Shown: in pieces, positions 60,670-64,000 of the stretch | How positions within the stretch are numbered: the stretch's first letter is position 1 | Layout of the letters: each line of letters opens with the position of its first letter | Assembly (NCBI GenBank): GCA_033675265.1 | Contig: JAUJYZ010000878.1 | Coordinates: 65,001-129,000, forward strand | Reading direction: 5' to 3' | Length of the DNA: 64,000 nt | DNA from: Actinostola sp. cb2023 | Lineage: Eukaryota; Cnidaria; Anthozoa; Actiniaria; Actinostolidae | The notes under the pieces: model-generated | Told to the model about the DNA's origin: nothing | The model's database searches: none | Seen by the model: only the letters and a program-made list of their open reading frames with translations | Position numbers and translations under genes: made by a program

Positions 60670-62064
60670 CTAGCAAATTCTACACATTTGATATCGCAAA
60701 TCAGCTCTCAAGGAAGAATAAATGATGGGATTTGAAAACAAGGAGATGTACACAACCAGTGCTGTCCATGCCTGTACGTCAGTGGAAAATGTAGTCCCTG
60801 CAAAAGCGATTAAACCTCTGGTGATTACATACGGGCTCCAAGTAAATAGGAAGATGAAGACAATGACGATAGAGATTTTAGTAAGTTTGATTTCTGAAGC
60901 TGAAAGAGAAAATAGAGACATATTGTTGTATATCTCGAATATAAAGGAAGGATACTGATCGGGTACATTGATTATTATATTCATTTTTACTTGAAGAAAG
61001 AAAGGTTGCAATCGACTCCCCCACACCTCCCATGACATTGTTTGTTTTGACATGTAGTGTAAATACGGAACAGGGGACTAGTACGCAACATATATAGTGT
61101 CCCAATCAGAAATATTTACTGACGTAACCATGGTCTCCTGCGTAACATGATATATAGGAGGAAGAAATGGGATGGGAAAAAGGAAAGGAGAAACGGTTGA
61201 ATGGAGTAATGACTAAAGGAAGGAAGGGAGGAAGCGAGAATTACTGAAAGCCGGGAAGCTAAGGAGGGAAGGAATTCGAAGGAAGGACAGAAGTAACCAA
61301 ACTTAAAGCAAAAGACATATACACTCACTTATACCTCGCCTAGCGTCTCTTAATTGTCTGTTTGTGCGGGAATCCTTGGTCGGAGAAACTCGTGTCTGGT
61401 GAAGTATTTCTTTGTTTTGAGAACGTACTAAGCGTACTGTCCAAGAACACAGTCCCAACAGCAGAACAAACGGAATAGCAACGTGAACTATCAACAGGTA
61501 GAGATTGAGACCCATTGAAGTGTTCTTCCACGAGAACCCACATGCCAAACTTTCCCATTCAAACTCAATTTCAGTGAAAAGGTAACAAAATATGTAGAAA
61601 AGTGCGCCGTGCAACCAAGGATAGACGATCATACTTGTCCTGACTCGGAATGTCATGCGAAGAGAGTATTGCAACGGAAATCCAAGAGCAACGAAACGAT
61701 CAACACTTAACATCACCATAGTCAAAAGCGAAACAAAAAATAAAGCGTATGTTGCAAGTCCACCAACTTTACACAGCACTCCGCCATCGCTGATAATACG
61801 GACATCGATGACCGTCGCAAGCTGGTAACTCAGTGGAAAGGCAGCCGTTATAAAGTCAGCCATGGCCAGGCTCATGATCAACTTGTTGGCGAAGCTAGAA
61901 AGAAGACGTTGGTTCCTTATGAATGCCAAAATCAGCAGAAAATTCCCACAGACACTCAGTACAATAATGATTGCCATGAACACGGATAATGTTAACATTG
62001 CTGCCTTGGAACGATTATGAGGTTCTTGGTAAAGTAGGCTTGTATTGGTCGTGTTGGTAGTCAT
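60670..62064 (-). CDS. Class A GPCR, two coding exons (319 aa)
   Basis: Exon 1 (61335-62064) covers TM1-TM5, exon 2 (60670-60899) TM6-TM7. Donor GTATAAG, acceptor TTTCTCTTTCAG; joining gives RDARRASEIKLTKIS. Start MTTNTTNTSL has N-glycosylation sites (NTT, NTS, NRS). Landmarks: CGNFLLILAF (TM1), LIMSLAMADF with the TM2 Asp, VDRF in place of DRY, a Cys before TM3 and one in loop 2 (LACGFSW), WSPYV in TM6, NPIIYS in TM7. There is no retinal-type Lys in TM7, so it is not an opsin. The tail is very short and ends YQMCRIC, with Cys residues that could be palmitoylated. It is not closely related to the 16-27 kb receptors. The amine/adenosine-like style is only an impression; the ligand is unknown. 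Confidence 0.9.
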
Positions 62065-62635
62065 ACTTCAAGAGTCTTTCAACACGTCTTTCCAAGGTAC
62101 AAGTCGAGAGGAAATTAACTACGTGCCAAGAAACTCACTGATTGGCTGGTTCGTGGTTACGAATACAATCAATAATTCCTACTTTCGAATCCTAGCTTTG
62201 TGTGGATGGGTTTCGAATAGTTCACTAATGAAAGTATAATCACTGCAGTAATGAACTGAAAAGTGTGATTATTGTTTTATTGTCAGTCACTAAAACAGAA
62301 TTAAGTCTCGCCATACTCACATTAAAGACTGAACTACAGTATATAATTGTTTTTTATTGTTTTTGAAAAGTTTGATTATCGTTCTTCACCGCCGTCTTGC
62401 TTGGTGAGATTAAAACACGTCTACTTGAAACCACTTGTGATCGTCTGTCTAAAGAAGACGTTTCGTAATGAAGATCCAGTGGCATATGGCCATGATTTCC
62501 AATACGGATATAGCTAAGAAACTGACGTCACCACTTGATATCGTGCCAAAAGCGTGATCGCGCGTGAAGTGTTCGTGCATTGTTCGAACAGAATACGAAA
62601 TCTACAGCTCACTCGTATATTTCCGTAACACTTAG
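62065..62635. other. Upstream of the GPCR; nothing recognised
   Basis: Probable 5' region of the receptor gene. No motif that I can defend. Confidence 0.45.
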
Positions 62636-64000
62636 GGAATATCCCGCAGGAGGTTTAGCCAATCAAGTTGCTGTTACTATGTTAATTAGTGAGGGAATAT
62701 CCCGCACGAGGTTTAGCCAATCAGGTTGCTATGTTAATTAGTGAGGGAATATCCCGCACGAGGTTTAGCCAATCAGGTTGCTATGTTAATTAGTGAGGGA
62801 ATATCCCGCACGAGGTTTAGCCAATCAGGTTGCTATGTTAATCAGTGAGGGAATATCCCGCACGAGGTATAGCCAATCAGGTTGCTAGGTTTAGCCAATC
62901 AGGTTGCTATGTTAATTAGTGAGGGAATATCCCGCAGGAAGTTTAGCCAATCAGGTTGCTATGTTAATTAGTGAGGGGATATCCCGCATGAGGTTTAACC
63001 AATCAGGTTGCTATGTTAATTAGTGAGGGAATATCCCGCAGGAGGTTTAGCCAATCAGGTTGCTATGTTAATTAGTGAGGGAATATCCCGCACGAGGTTT
63101 AACCAATCAGGTTGGCATGTTAATTAGTGAGAGAATATCCCGCATGAGGTTTAGCCAATCAGGTTGCTATGTTAATCAGTGAGGGAATATCCCGCACGAG
63201 GTTTAACCAATCAGGTTGCTATGTTAATTAGTGAGGGAATATCCCGCATGAGGTTTAACCAATCAGGTTGCTATGTTAATTAGTGAGGGAATATCCCGCA
63301 GGAGGTTTAACCAATCAGGTTGCTATGTTAATTAGTGAGGGAATATTCCGCAGGAGGTTTAGCCAATCAAGTTGCTGTGTTAATCAGTGAGGGAATATCC
63401 CGCACGAGGTTTAACCAATCAGGTTGCTATGTTGATTAGTGAGGGAATATCCCGCACGAGATTTAGCCAATCAGCCAGTTGCTATGTTAATCAGTGAAGG
63501 AATATCCCGCACGAGGTTTAGCCAATCAGGTTGCTATGTTAATTAGTGAGGGAATATCCCGCAGGAGGTTTAGCCAATCAGTTGCTATGTTAATTAGTGA
63601 GGGAATATCCCGCAAGAGGTTTAGCCAATCAAGTTGCTGTGTTAATCAGTGAGGGAATATCCCGCACGAGGTTTAACCAATCAGGTTGCTATGTTGATTA
63701 GTGAGGGAATATCCCGCACGAGGTTTAGCCAATCAGCCAGTTGCTATGTTAATCAGTGAGGGAATATCCCGCACGAGGTTTAACCAATCAGGTTGCTATG
63801 TTAATTAGTGAGGGAATATCCCGCACGAGGTTTAGCCAATCAGGTTTCTATGTTAATTAGTGAGGGAATATCCCGCACGAGGTTCAGCCAATCAGGTTGC
63901 TACGTTAATTAGTGAGGGAATATCCCGCAGGAGGTTTAGTCAATCAGTTGCTATGTTAATTAGTGAGGGAATATCCCGCAAGAGGTTTAGCCAATCAAGT
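62636..64000. repeat. 53-bp satellite, about 26 copies, continues past right edge
   Basis: The unit contains GTGAGGGAATATCCCGCACG, AGGTTTAGCCAATCAGGTTG and CTATGTTAATTA. Differences are mainly CACG/CAGG/CATG, AGCC/AACC and TTAATTA/TTAATCA. Some units are lengthened (CAGCCAGTTG) or partly duplicated (62870-62900). Every unit carries a CCAATCA box and the palindrome GGGAATATCCC. A block of several units appears repeated (compare 63360-63545 with 63620-63800), indicating higher-order copying. Confidence 0.95.

Noticed and set aside
60670..62064. Opsin identity for the 60.7-62.1 kb receptor
   Set aside because: The lysine that binds retinal in TM7 is missing from the segment before NPIIYS.

Overview
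This is animal nuclear DNA. Its genes are split by canonical GT-AG introns, the proteins are clearly metazoan (a Commander subunit, a motile-cilium ruler protein, a Mahogunin-type E3 ligase, class A GPCRs), and much of the rest is inverted-repeat transposons, microsatellites and minisatellites. A tRNA-headed SINE at about 17.6 kb, the repeat at 56.5-57.0 kb and the style of the peptide-type GPCRs resemble what I remember from cnidarians, especially anthozoans. That assignment is from memory and is only moderately secure.

Layout. 1-15355 (minus): the 5' two-fifths of VPS35L, 16 exons rebuilt in frame (417 codons), continuing off the left edge. Its introns hold a 1.5-kb minisatellite, a 3.7-kb foldback transposon and long GGAT and AGTC microsatellites. 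16440-27273 (minus): three single-coding-exon peptide-type GPCRs, two of them a very recent tandem duplicate. Between them lie a SINE, several MITEs and a 3.1-kb foldback element with a 9-bp target duplication and gene-like fragments. 30567-31082 (minus): a candidate two-exon gene for a 72-residue secreted or membrane peptide. 34158-42145 (minus): complete CCDC40, 16 exons, 996 aa. 42388-53842 (plus): complete MGRN1/RNF157 homologue, 14 exons, 509 aa, head-to-head with CCDC40 across 242 bp that carry a perfect RFX X-box palindrome. 57718-58299 (plus): an acidic, unrecognised ORF with an in-frame stop. 60670-62064 (minus): a two-exon class A GPCR. 62636-64000: a 53-bp satellite running off the right edge.

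The most unusual feature is in MGRN1. The 3' edge of exon 8 with its 5' splice site is tandemly repeated (4 extra donors). Separately, the 3' splice site plus the first 52 nt of exon 12 is repeated so that 22 near-identical decoy acceptors precede the true one. A third exon-edge duplication (acceptor plus start codon) lies at the small peptide gene.

The three large genes are not one pathway: VPS35L acts in endosomal recycling, CCDC40 builds the 96-nm axonemal repeat, and MGRN1 is a membrane-associated ubiquitin ligase. CCDC40 and MGRN1 probably share a bidirectional promoter. Linkage of CCDC40, an MGRN1/RNF157 gene and VPS35L matches the human locations on 17q and 16p and may be ancestral.
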